From the NCBI RefSeq assembly GCF_900112585.1, contig NZ_FOLY01000002.1, positions 124,001-188,000 of the forward strand: 64,000 nt of DNA. Reading direction: 5' to 3'. The stretch's first letter is position 1. Each line of letters begins with the position of its first letter. Below are positions 1 to 7,772 of the stretch, piece after piece. Under the pieces are notes generated by a model. That model was not told where the DNA came from, searched no databases, and worked only from the letters and a program-made list of their open reading frames with translations. This stretch comes from Kushneria avicenniae (GTDB lineage: Bacteria; Pseudomonadota; Gammaproteobacteria; Pseudomonadales; Halomonadaceae). The position numbers and the translations under genes are program-made.

Positions 1-8
1 AACCGGGC

Positions 9-734
9 ATGAGTCTCAAGGTGGATCAGACGGCCACTGCCTTTACGTTCAAGGGCGGTATGCTGCCCATGACGGTCATGGAGCTCAACAGCCCTGACCC
101 CGAACGTATCAGTGCGCAACTGGCAGGCAAGCTTAGCCAGTCGCCGGCTTTTTTTCAGCATACGCCAGTGGTATTGAGTGTTGAAAAACTCGATGATACC
201 GCATTGGCGCTGGAGCGTCTTTGTGCCGTGTGCCGTTCGCACAAGCTGCTGCCGGTGGCAGTCAGAGGTGGCAGCGAGGGGATCAAGCAGTCGGCATGGG
301 CGCTGGGACTGGGCTGGTTTCCACCTCAGGAGTCTCGGGAATCGCGCACGCTTGAGTCGGTCACGCCGCCGCCTGACCGTGTCCCCGCTGCGAGCAGTGC
401 CCCCAGCGGTGGGCGCATCTTCCGCGGGACGGTCCGTTCGGGCCAGCAGATCAGCGCCGCCGAGGGCGATCTGGTGGTGGTGGGCGCGGTCAATGCCGGG
501 GCCGAAGTGCTGGCAGCCGGCAGTGTCCACATTTATGGCCCGCTGCGCGGGCGGGCACTGGCCGGTATCCACGGCGATCGCGACTGTGGCATCTTCTGTC
601 ACGAGCTTCATGCCGAGCTCTTGTCGGTTGCCGGCAACTACAAGCGCCTTGAGGATATCGATCCGTCACTGCTCAATACGACGGTTCAGGTCAGACTGAG
701 AGACAATCAGTTATCCATAGAAGCACTCGTCTGA
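9..734 (+). CDS. minC: Septum site-determining protein MinC
   Basis: MinC is the FtsZ antagonist that, recruited to the membrane by MinD, blocks Z-ring assembly away from midcell. The 241-residue product has the usual two-part layout: an N-terminal domain (about residues 8-105), a Pro/Ser-rich linker (about 115-132), and a C-terminal beta-helix domain (about 137-235) with Gly-rich repeats such as GDLVVVGAVNAGAEV and the HIYGPLRGRALAG segment that binds MinD and FtsZ. It heads a minC-minD-minE cluster, with minD starting 43 bases later. The ATG lies 9 bases from the window edge, so the promoter is outside. Confidence 0.96.
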   Translation: MSLKVDQTATAFTFKGGMLPMTVMELNSPDPERISAQLAGKLSQSPAFFQHTPVVLSVEKLDDTALALERLCAVCRSHKLLPVAVRGGSEGIKQSAWALGLGWFPPQESRESRTLESVTPPPDRVPAASSAPSGGRIFRGTVRSGQQISAAEGDLVVVGAVNAGAEVLAAGSVHIYGPLRGRALAGIHGDRDCGIFCHELHAELLSVAGNYKRLEDIDPSLLNTTVQVRLRDNQLSIEALV

Positions 735-777
735 CCGCGAAGCCCCCTTACAACGCAACAGTTACAGGAAGCGCATT

Positions 778-1596
778 TTGGCCAGGATCATCGTCGTTAC
801 ATCAGGAAAGGGCGGGGTCGGCAAGACCACCAGCGCGGCAGCCATCGCTACCGGTCTGGCCTTGAAAGGCAACAAGACCGTCGTTATCGATTTTGATGTG
901 GGCCTTAGAAATCTCGATCTGATCATGGGCTGCGAGCGTCGTGTGGTCTACGACCTGGTCAATGTCATTCAGGGCGAGGCGGGTCTCAATCAGGCCATGA
1001 TCCGTGACAAGCGCACCGACAATCTGTATATCCTGCCGGCCTCGCAGACCCGCGACAAGGATGCCCTGACGCTCGAGGGCGTCGAGCAGGTGCTCGACAA
1101 GCTCTCGGAAGATTTCGACTATATCGTCTGCGATTCGCCCGCCGGCATCGAGCGCGGTGCCCAGCTGGCGATGTATTTTGCCGATGAGGCAATCGTGGTG
1201 ACCAATCCGGAAGTCTCCTCGGTGCGCGACTCCGACCGCATCCTGGGCCTTCTGGCGTCCAAGACCCGTCGTGCCGAGCAGGGACAGGACCCGGTTGTCG
1301 AGCGTCTTCTGATCACGCGCTACGACCCCAACCGGGTCGACAGCGGCGATATGCTCAACCTGGAAGACATTCAGGAAATCCTGGCGATCAAGCTGATCGG
1401 TCTGATTCCGGAATCCGAGGCCGTACTGCGTTCCTCCAACTCCGGGGTGCCGGTAACGCATGACCAGGACAGCGATGCCGGTCAGGCCTATAGTGATACG
1501 GTGGCCAGGCTTTTGGGTGATGAAAAGCCGCTACGCTTTCATCAGCTACAAAAGAAAAGTTTTCTGAGTCGGATCTTCGGCGGGGGGCGTCGGTGA
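778..1596 (+). CDS. minD: Septum site-determining ATPase MinD
   Basis: MinD is a ParA/MinD-type ATPase that binds the membrane in its ATP form, recruits MinC, and is released by MinE to oscillate between poles. The 272-residue protein shows the deviant Walker A motif GKGGVGKTT (Lys11 and Lys16), the [10 protein letters not shown] switch region and the CDSPAGIE segment. It ends in a basic amphipathic tail, [13 protein letters not shown], the membrane-targeting sequence. Translation begins at a TTG preceded by AGGAA; its stop overlaps the minE GTG by four bases, which suggests translational coupling. Confidence 0.97.
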   Translation: MARIIVVTSGKGGVGKTTSAAAIATGLALKGNKTVVIDFDVGLRNLDLIMGCERRVVYDLVNVIQGEAGLNQAMIRDKRTDNLYILPASQTRDKDALTLEGVEQVLDKLSEDFDYIVCDSPAGIERGAQLAMYFADEAIVVTNPEVSSVRDSDRILGLLASKTRRAEQGQDPVVERLLITRYDPNRVDSGDMLNLEDIQEILAIKLIGLIPESEAVLRSSNSGVPVTHDQDSDAGQAYSDTVARLLGDEKPLRFHQLQKKSFLSRIFGGGRR

Positions 1597-1847
1597 AACT
1601 ACTTGAATTTCTAAAGCGCGAGCGCAAGAAATCGGCATCGGTCGCCAAGGAGCGGCTACAGATCATCGTGGCCCACCAGCGCGGTCAGCGCGGTCAGCCC
1701 GATTACATGCCCATGCTGGAGCGTGAGCTCCTTGAGGTGATCCGTCGCTATGTCGAGGTCGAGCAGGATGCCATCAACATCAGTCTGGACAGCGAGGATG
1801 ACTGTTCGGTACTGGAGCTCAACGTGACCCTGCCCAACCGCGGCTGA
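1593..1847 (+). CDS. minE: Min topological specificity factor MinE
   Basis: MinE stimulates MinD ATPase activity and drives pole-to-pole oscillation so that division is allowed only at midcell. The 84-residue length is normal. The N-terminal segment (about residues 1-30) carries the membrane and MinD-contact helix ending in [13 protein letters not shown], and the C-terminal part (about 33-84) is the dimerising topological-specificity domain with [13 protein letters not shown]. The start is a GTG whose last two bases lie in the minD stop (GTGA), with no separate ribosome site needed. Confidence 0.96.
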   Translation: MKLLEFLKRERKKSASVAKERLQIIVAHQRGQRGQPDYMPMLERELLEVIRRYVEVEQDAINISLDSEDDCSVLELNVTLPNRG

Positions 1848-1874
1848 TACCGCGAACCCACGCGCCCTTTCACT

Positions 1875-1901
1875 GGCCACGGCTGCTGAAGGGGCGTGGC
1901 C
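1875..1901 (+). other. Hairpin downstream of minE
   Basis: A 7-bp perfect inverted repeat (GGCCACG/CGTGGCC, 13-base loop) lies 28 bases after the minE stop. It lacks a following T-run, so it is not a canonical intrinsic terminator. It could be a transcript-end stabiliser or a rho-assisted stop. Position suggests it closes the min cluster. Confidence 0.3.
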
Positions 1902-1957
1902 ATGATCCCCGCCTGCCCCATGACCCTTGTCTGGAACCCCTGCCAGGAGCCACTGTT

Positions 1958-3406
1958 TTGTCGGTCAGCTTTCTTTTTCATGACTACGAGACCTTCGGCG
2001 CCGATCCGCGCCGGGACCGCCCCTCGCAGTTTGCCGCCATCCGAACCGATGCGCAGTTCAACGAAATCGGCGAGCCCGAGGTCATCTACTGTCGTCAGAG
2101 TGATGACTATCTGCCACAGCCCGTGGCGTGCCTGCTGACCGGCATCACGCCTCAGCAGGCCTCGCGTCGAGGTCTGCCCGAAACCGAGTTCGCCGGGCGT
2201 ATTCTGGAGATGATGCAGCAGGGAGAAACCTGCACGCTGGGATATAATTCGCTGCGCTTTGACGATGAAGTCACGCGCCATCTGTTCTATCGCAACTTCA
2301 TCGACCCCTACGCGCGCGAGTGGCAAAACGGTAATTCGCGCTGGGATCTGATCGATGCCGTGCGGGCTTTCTACGCGCTGCGTCCGGAAGGGATCGAATG
2401 GCCCACCCGCGAGGACGGTAGCCCCAGCTTCAAGCTCGAGAAGCTCAGCGTGGCCAACGGCATCGAACATGGTGACGCCCACGATGCGCTGGCCGACGTG
2501 CGCGCCACCATTGAGCTGGCAAAGCTTTTGCGCGCACGCAACGAAAAGCTCTTTGACTACCTGCTGGGGCTTCGCGACAAGCGTCGGGTCGCCTCGCTGC
2601 TGGACGTCAATACGCGAAAGCCCATGCTCCACATCTCGCGGCGCTATCCGGCCAGCCGCGGCTGCAGCGCCCTGATTGCGCCGCTGGCCATGCACCCGAC
2701 CAACCCCAACGGGGTGATCGTGGTGGATCTGGCCATGGATCCGACGCCGCTGTTCGAACTGACCCCGGAGGCCATCGCCGAGCGTGTCTTTGCCAGCGCC
2801 GATGAGCTTTCGGAAGGCACGTCCCGCATTCCGCTCAAGGTGATTCATCTCAACCGCAGCCCGGTGCTGATGCCGATCAAGGCCGTGGATGATGCCGTAG
2901 CCGAGCGTCTGGGCATTGACCGGGAGGCCGCCGAGCGCCACTGGCAGCAGCTGGCCGGAAGCGCCGATATCTCGACGCGCGTGGCGCAGGCGTTCAGTGG
3001 CGCGCCGCCGGCACCGCCGGCCGACCCCGATCTGATGCTCTACTCGGGCGGCTTTTTCTCCAACAGCGACAAGCGCGAGATGACGCGTATCCGCGAGACG
3101 CCGGTGGAGACACTCGAGGCGCTGCAGCCAGCCTTTCAGGATACCCGTCTCGAAGAGATGTTCTTTCGCTACAAGGCGCGCAACTATCCCGAAGTGCTGA
3201 CCTCCGAGGAGCGTACGCGCTGGGAGAGTGATCGCTGGGAGCGCATGAACGACCCGAAGGTGGCCGCCATGACGCTTGCCGGTTTTGCCCGCGAGATCGA
3301 ACGCCTCAACGGTGAGCTTGCCCACATGAGCGATCGCGAGCGTCAGTGCATCGAGGAGCTGGTCATGCATGTTGAGGCCATGATGCCGCCGCAGGCCTTT
3401 GAGTAG
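1958..3406 (+). CDS. sbcB: Exodeoxyribonuclease I
   Basis: Exonuclease I degrades single-stranded DNA 3' to 5' in recombination and mismatch repair. The 482-residue product is close to the E. coli length (475). It has a DEDDh exonuclease domain (about residues 1-190): FHDYETFG at the N-terminus supplies the first Asp/Glu pair, and HDALADVRAT (near residue 180) gives the HxxxxD motif. The SH3-like and C-terminal helical parts follow. The start is a TTG with an AGGAG-like site 9 bases upstream; the sequence after it, SVSFLFHDYETFG, matches the family N-terminus. It is transcribed convergently with the M16 peptidase gene. Confidence 0.95.
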   Translation: MSVSFLFHDYETFGADPRRDRPSQFAAIRTDAQFNEIGEPEVIYCRQSDDYLPQPVACLLTGITPQQASRRGLPETEFAGRILEMMQQGETCTLGYNSLRFDDEVTRHLFYRNFIDPYAREWQNGNSRWDLIDAVRAFYALRPEGIEWPTREDGSPSFKLEKLSVANGIEHGDAHDALADVRATIELAKLLRARNEKLFDYLLGLRDKRRVASLLDVNTRKPMLHISRRYPASRGCSALIAPLAMHPTNPNGVIVVDLAMDPTPLFELTPEAIAERVFASADELSEGTSRIPLKVIHLNRSPVLMPIKAVDDAVAERLGIDREAAERHWQQLAGSADISTRVAQAFSGAPPAPPADPDLMLYSGGFFSNSDKREMTRIRETPVETLEALQPAFQDTRLEEMFFRYKARNYPEVLTSEERTRWESDRWERMNDPKVAAMTLAGFAREIERLNGELAHMSDRERQCIEELVMHVEAMMPPQAFE

Positions 3407-3421
3407 GCCTGCAGCCCTGAA

Positions 3422-6181
3422 TCATGGCTGTCGGGGTGGCGCGGTCAGCAGGGCCTGCCAGGGCGTCTCGGCAATGTTGGCCGCCACGCCGTCATCGGCG
3501 CCGACCATCAGGACCGGACGCGATCGCAGCTGCTGCCAGGCGGTCCGGATATCCTCGCCACGCTGATGCCTGACGGCTTCTGCCAGCCGCTCGCGGTGAT
3601 CAAAGCGCGTCCAGCCGTGCGCCAGTTCCTGCCAGAGTCGCGCGCTCAGCTGCCCCAGGCGCTGCTCGCGCTCCACAAGCCGCTCGGCCACCGCCTGCTG
3701 ACAGGCGTTGATGTCCTGATCCTTCATGGCGGCAACGATGTCATCAAATCCTGTCAGAAACGCCTCGATACGGGCTCTGAGCGTGTCGCTGTCGTGATCC
3801 GGTGATTGAACCAGCAGCCCCAGACCGGGGACTTCGAGCAGGGGCTGATAGCGCGCCGAGACGACATAGCCCAGCTGCTGCTCGGTTCGGAGCCGATTGA
3901 AAAAGGGCGCGCTGATGATCTGCCCCAGAATGGCCAGGCGGGCCTGTTCGGCCACGCTGCCTCCCTCGCCCTGAAGATAGTAAAGGATGCCTGAATCCCG
4001 GCGCCGGCTGTTCGGCCGCAGCAGCGGTGGTGTCGTCTGCGGTGACAAAACCGCCGGCTGGACAATCGCCTCTCCTGTGATGTCGGGGGAGAGACGCGCC
4101 TGAACGCGTGCGCCCATCTGGCGGGCCTGCTCGGCATCGATGTCACCGGTGGCCAGCGCCTGTACGTGCAGTTCATTGAGCCACTGGCGGCGAAAGTCGC
4201 GCAGGCGCTCATGGGTAATGGATTCCAGTGCGGTCAGGCGCGCCTCGCTGCTCCAGGCCGGGGTGATGACGTTTTGCACCAGTGCCCGGTTGAGCTGTTC
4301 GTGAAGGGCCGAGGCGGGCTCATCCTGCCAGCGGCGCCTGAGGCTGCGGCTGGCACGCTGAAGGTGGTGATCACTCATGTCGCCGTCCACGAGCTGATCA
4401 AGTACCCGATCCATGACCAGCGCCTGACGGTCGCGCCAGCCGGAGAAGGAGAGCGTCATGCCGCGTGCGTGGGCATGGGCGCTCATGCCCTGCCCGGCCA
4501 GTCGGGCCGGATAGAGCGTATCGGACAGGCTGTCCTCCAGCCAGCGCGCCAGCAGCTCGGTCATGACCGAGTGCGCAGCGCTTTCACCGGCGTGCGGGTT
4601 CTGCAGGCTGATGCGCCACTCCACGCGCGGCGCGCCGAATTCGCCCGTGGCGTGCAGCCAGAGATCCATCTCCGGAGTGTCGATCAGGCAGCGGGTGGCG
4701 GTGGCTGACGCATCAAGGAGCTCCAGATCGCCGGCGATGAAGTCGTTGACGTCGGGCAGGGCAAGCCCGTCGATGACACCATCGGCGCCGCACTGGCAGA
4801 CGGTGTCGTACTGCCAGAGCGTCTCGAACCAGGGCGAGCGCTGTTCGCCCGAGACTTCCGGGCCGCTGTAAAGACGCAGCAGCGACGAGGATGTCAGACA
4901 CTTCAGGTATTCGTGAATACGAGGCCCGTCAAAGCCTTCCATCAAAAAGCCGGCCCGGCAGACGTCCTGAATCGGATAGCGGGCCATCGCCAGCGACAGG
5001 GCGGTGGCCTGTCGGGCGGGGGACTGACGCTGCTGAAAGCGAAACTGCTGTTCGACAAGCCGGGCCTGTTCGTCATAGCGCCACGACGCCATGCCCTGAT
5101 CACGAATCAGATCGATCCATGCCATGAGCGAAGCCTGAATCTCGTCAAGATGCTCGCTGCCCTGCGGCGTCAACTCGATATTGACCATCAACAGCGCGCG
5201 CCGGCCGTCACCGCGGGCGCTGCCGGCGGACAGCCCGTCAGCCCAGCCGCGCTGGCGCAGACAGGCCAGCAGACTGCCCGGGGCCTCATGACCGATCAGG
5301 TTGGACAGAAACGAGACCGGCTTGAGCCGGTAATCCTGATCGGGATCAGGGATGGGAAAGAGAAAGCGCACCTGATGCTGGTGCTGCAGCGATTGAACGG
5401 CCATGGCTGCGGGCAGCTGTGTCTCGAGGGCCACCGGCTGATCAATGGTGCGTGGCGTCAGGCCGCGATCGGGGACTTCGGCAAAGTGCTCCCGGGCCAG
5501 GGCGTCAAGTGCGTCCAGCGACTGAGGGCCGATCAGTACCAGCGACAGGGTGTTGGCGTCATAGTGCGACTCGTGAAAGGCCACCAGCGCGTCACGCAGG
5601 GTCTGGCCGGGAAGGTCTCTGAGGGTGTCGAGGTTGCCGATGCTGAACCGGTTATAAGGGTGATCGGGGTTCAGGGCCTGACTCAGGGCATCCTCGAGGC
5701 GTCGGGCGTCATCCTGCAATCGGGACTGGTACTCGGCATGAACGGCGTGACGTTCGCGCTCGATGCAGGTCTCATCCAGCGTCGGGGCGATAAAAAAGCG
5801 GGCAAAACGCGCCAGCGCCGGAGCAAAAGCCTCAGGGGCGATGTCAAAGAAATAGTTGGTATCGCGCGGTGCGGTAAAGGCGTTGTGCTGGCCGCCGTGC
5901 TCGCCCAGAAATTGATGGTAGTCGTCGGGATCGGGGTAGCGGTCGGTGCCCAGAAACAGCATGTGTTCGAGGAAGTGGGCCAGACCTGGAAAGGCCTCCG
6001 GATTGAAGGCGCTTCCGGCGGCCACGTTCATGGCGGCGCCGGCACGCTCGGCCGCTGCGTCGTGTACCAGCAGCACCTGCAGGCCGTTGTCGAGCGTCAA
6101 AGCCCGGTATTCGGCGCTATCGCCCGGACCGGGAATGACACGTTGAGCCTGCTCATTGCCTGATGAAGCGTTTGTCGTCAT
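3422..6181 (-). CDS. M16A (pitrilysin/insulinase-like) zinc metallopeptidase
   Basis: The 919-residue product is a full-length four-domain M16A peptidase. The inverted zinc motif HFLEH (His69, Glu72, His73) is present, and Glu150 in HAEYQ sits 77 residues later as the third zinc ligand, as in pitrilysin. The C-terminal half keeps the inactive repeat with LRTEQQLGYVVSARY, typical of the family. No signal peptide is visible, unlike periplasmic E. coli PtrA, so a cytoplasmic location is inferred. The family degrades small peptides; the physiological substrate cannot be told. It is single-gene and convergent with sbcB. Confidence 0.88.
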   Translation of the reverse strand: MTTNASSGNEQAQRVIPGPGDSAEYRALTLDNGLQVLLVHDAAAERAGAAMNVAAGSAFNPEAFPGLAHFLEHMLFLGTDRYPDPDDYHQFLGEHGGQHNAFTAPRDTNYFFDIAPEAFAPALARFARFFIAPTLDETCIERERHAVHAEYQSRLQDDARRLEDALSQALNPDHPYNRFSIGNLDTLRDLPGQTLRDALVAFHESHYDANTLSLVLIGPQSLDALDALAREHFAEVPDRGLTPRTIDQPVALETQLPAAMAVQSLQHQHQVRFLFPIPDPDQDYRLKPVSFLSNLIGHEAPGSLLACLRQRGWADGLSAGSARGDGRRALLMVNIELTPQGSEHLDEIQASLMAWIDLIRDQGMASWRYDEQARLVEQQFRFQQRQSPARQATALSLAMARYPIQDVCRAGFLMEGFDGPRIHEYLKCLTSSSLLRLYSGPEVSGEQRSPWFETLWQYDTVCQCGADGVIDGLALPDVNDFIAGDLELLDASATATRCLIDTPEMDLWLHATGEFGAPRVEWRISLQNPHAGESAAHSVMTELLARWLEDSLSDTLYPARLAGQGMSAHAHARGMTLSFSGWRDRQALVMDRVLDQLVDGDMSDHHLQRASRSLRRRWQDEPASALHEQLNRALVQNVITPAWSSEARLTALESITHERLRDFRRQWLNELHVQALATGDIDAEQARQMGARVQARLSPDITGEAIVQPAVLSPQTTPPLLRPNSRRRDSGILYYLQGEGGSVAEQARLAILGQIISAPFFNRLRTEQQLGYVVSARYQPLLEVPGLGLLVQSPDHDSDTLRARIEAFLTGFDDIVAAMKDQDINACQQAVAERLVEREQRLGQLSARLWQELAHGWTRFDHRERLAEAVRHQRGEDIRTAWQQLRSRPVLMVGADDGVAANIAETPWQALLTAPPRQP

Positions 6182-6257
6182 GGTTACGGATTCGCGGTTG
6201 CTGGCGGATCGGGGCAGATGGTGGCCCCGTGCGCTTTGAATATATTGCGGCTATTGA

Positions 6258-6956
6258 TCAGTGCCCGGTGGCCTGAATGGCGCCGCGCGTGGCGGTCATC
6301 ATGTGGCCGGTGGGGCGGGCGCAGTGCCAGTGCTGATTGGCAGGGTCATTGACCAGCCGCTCGACCGGGAAGGCGCCCAGAAGCGCCGGGGGCGCCGGAG
6401 TGAGCAGCGCTCTGGCCTGTGAAAGCGGCGTATCAGATGACAGCCAGCGGGTGGCTTGATCAGCATCGATCACTGCGGGGAAGCGATCGGTCAGCGGCGT
6501 CAATGGGGCGTCGACATCCACGGTGATCAGGGCCATGGAGTCAAAGGCCGTTTTGAGATCGGTCATGTAGCGACACCAGAGTCCGGCCAGCATGAAGGGG
6601 GCGCGATCGATTCGGGTCACCAGAAAGGGCTGCTTCTGCCGTGGCAGCTGTTTCCAGATGTACACCCCTGAGACCGGAATCAGGCAGCGGCGGGCGGCAA
6701 AGGCTTCGCGAAACATGCGTCTTTCATCCAGCGACTCTGCTCTTGCGCAGTGCGGCGCATGGTCAAGAACCTTGAGCCATGAGGGCGTCATGCCCCAGAA
6801 GGCACGTCCCAGATGAACCCTGCCCTGTTCCAGACGCAGCATCGACAGCCAGTGCCGCGGAGAAAGATTGGGGCTGGCCACGATGGGGCTGTCGATTAAG
6901 ACGTCGTCCAGAAGCCGGGCGGTATCCAGTGTTTCAATGTACAAGCGCCCTGCCAT
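6258..6956 (-). CDS. SRAP (YedK/HMCES)-fold protein lacking catalytic residues
   Basis: SRAP proteins shield abasic sites in single-stranded DNA by a thiazolidine crosslink through Cys2. This 232-residue protein aligns over the whole fold: MAGR at the N-terminus, PNLSP for the YNVAP loop, FWGMTPSW, CARAES...RMF, SGVYIWKQ...KQPF and LTDRFPAVI. Each catalytic position is changed: Cys2 to Ala, the Asn of NAR to Cys70, the Glu of the FEW motif to Ile100, and the His of HDR.P to Thr156. The ATG at 6956 is chosen because GGAG lies six bases before it; an in-frame ATG four codons earlier has no ribosome site. Either it is a non-covalent DNA binder or it is decaying, but the frame is open. Confidence 0.8.
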   Translation of the reverse strand: MAGRLYIETLDTARLLDDVLIDSPIVASPNLSPRHWLSMLRLEQGRVHLGRAFWGMTPSWLKVLDHAPHCARAESLDERRMFREAFAARRCLIPVSGVYIWKQLPRQKQPFLVTRIDRAPFMLAGLWCRYMTDLKTAFDSMALITVDVDAPLTPLTDRFPAVIDADQATRWLSSDTPLSQARALLTPAPPALLGAFPVERLVNDPANQHWHCARPTGHMMTATRGAIQATGH

Positions 6957-7001
6957 GACAGTCTCCATGGAAGATGGATGGTGTGAAAATATGCGACTTC
7001 G

Positions 7002-7017
7002 TCAAGGAAATCCTTGA
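7002..7017. promoter_or_regulatory. 16-bp palindrome, putative operator
   Basis: TCAAGGA-AA-TCCTTGA is a near-perfect dyad (7-bp arms, 2-base centre). It lies in the divergent gap between the SRAP-like gene (minus) and the TetR-family gene (plus), 46 bases from the SRAP start. It could be an operator for the adjacent regulator; no binding data can be read from sequence. Confidence 0.35.
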
Positions 7018-7024
7018 AAGCTCA

Positions 7025-7038
7025 TGTATCCGTATACA
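7025..7038. promoter_or_regulatory. TGTAT-N4-ATACA dyad, putative operator
   Basis: A second dyad, TGTAT-CCGT-ATACA, follows the first by 7 bases in the same divergent gap. A spaced palindrome of this size is the sort of site TetR-family dimers bind, but the assignment to the neighbouring regulator is inference. Confidence 0.3.
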
Positions 7039-7082
7039 AGGGATGTGCACAGATCTTGTGTTTTGCGTATCCGCGATATCCC

Positions 7083-7110
7083 TTGCTTTTAAAGACAGGC
7101 TGGATATGCT
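7083..7110 (+). promoter_or_regulatory. Candidate sigma-70 promoter of the TetR gene
   Basis: A -35-like TTGCTT (7083-7088) is separated by 16 bases from a -10-like TATGCT (7105-7110). This would place transcription start about 40 bases before the TetR-family start codon at 7158. The match is moderate. Confidence 0.4.
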
Positions 7111-7157
7111 GTACGAAAACAGTGTTCGATCACAAAACATAACAGGCAGGGATTTTC

Positions 7158-7772
7158 ATGGCGCGCCCAAGACAGCATTCACCGGAAGAGCTGCATGCCA
7201 GCGTCATGGCGGCATGCGACAGCTGGCTCAAGGAACATCCCATACACGCCCTGTCTCTGCGTTCCATTGCTCGTGATGTCGGCTGTGCGCCCAGCACGCT
7301 GCTCAAGCTCTATGGCAGCTTCAACAATCTGCTTCAGTACGTCAACCTTGAAACGCTGGACAGCCTCAGGGGGCATATCGACACCTTTCAGACCGGTACG
7401 CCCGACGAGCGTCTGAGCGCTCTGGCGAAAGCCTACTGGAAGTTCGGCCACACCTATCCCTATCGCTGGCAGCTGCTGTTTGATCATCCGCTGGCCGAGG
7501 AGGGCGAGCTTGATACCCGGCAGGGACGCATGATCGAGGCGCTGTTTCTGCGCGTCGAGGCCACGCTCAAGGAAATTCAGCCGCAGATGACTGATCTGGA
7601 AGCCAGCCGACTGGCGCGCACCCTGTGGGGCAGCGTGCATGGTCTGGTCCAGCTGGGGCTCAACGAGCGCCTGGGCTATGGCCAGGGGCAGGCCCTTGAG
7701 GTCACCGAGTTGCTGGATCAGCTTTTGCATACCATTCTGGCGGGGCTGCGTGCCAGGGGGGCCGGCCATTGA
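7158..7772 (+). CDS. TetR/AcrR-family regulator
   Basis: This is a 204-residue transcriptional regulator. The N-terminal 55 residues form a TetR helix-turn-helix: LSLRSIARDVGCAPSTLLKLYGSFNNLLQYV matches the conserved pattern, with Leu replacing the usual Tyr-Arg-His-Phe core (LLKLYGSF for the common LYRHFGSK). The C-terminal half is an all-helical ligand domain with ARTLWGSVHGLVQLGLNERL, like the WHG-type domain. Its TGA overlaps the TTG of the MFS-acyltransferase gene, so the two are co-translated and the regulator likely controls the transporter. The ligand is not identifiable. Confidence 0.85.
   Translation: MARPRQHSPEELHASVMAACDSWLKEHPIHALSLRSIARDVGCAPSTLLKLYGSFNNLLQYVNLETLDSLRGHIDTFQTGTPDERLSALAKAYWKFGHTYPYRWQLLFDHPLAEEGELDTRQGRMIEALFLRVEATLKEIQPQMTDLEASRLARTLWGSVHGLVQLGLNERLGYGQGQALEVTELLDQLLHTILAGLRARGAGH

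Noticed and set aside
711-719. TTATCCATA resembling a DnaA box at the end of minC
   Set aside because: A single 8-of-9 match inside coding sequence with no cluster or origin genes nearby.
1748-3370. 540-codon minus-strand open frame under sbcB
   Set aside because: A shadow of sbcB caused by GC-rich third positions; its translation is His/Gln/Arg-rich without domain features.
7109-7122. CTGT...ACAG resembling a LexA box in the SRAP/TetR gap
   Set aside because: The spacing is 6 bases (CTGT-ACGAAA-ACAG); the LexA box needs 8. The SRAP family is often SOS-linked, but this site does not support it.
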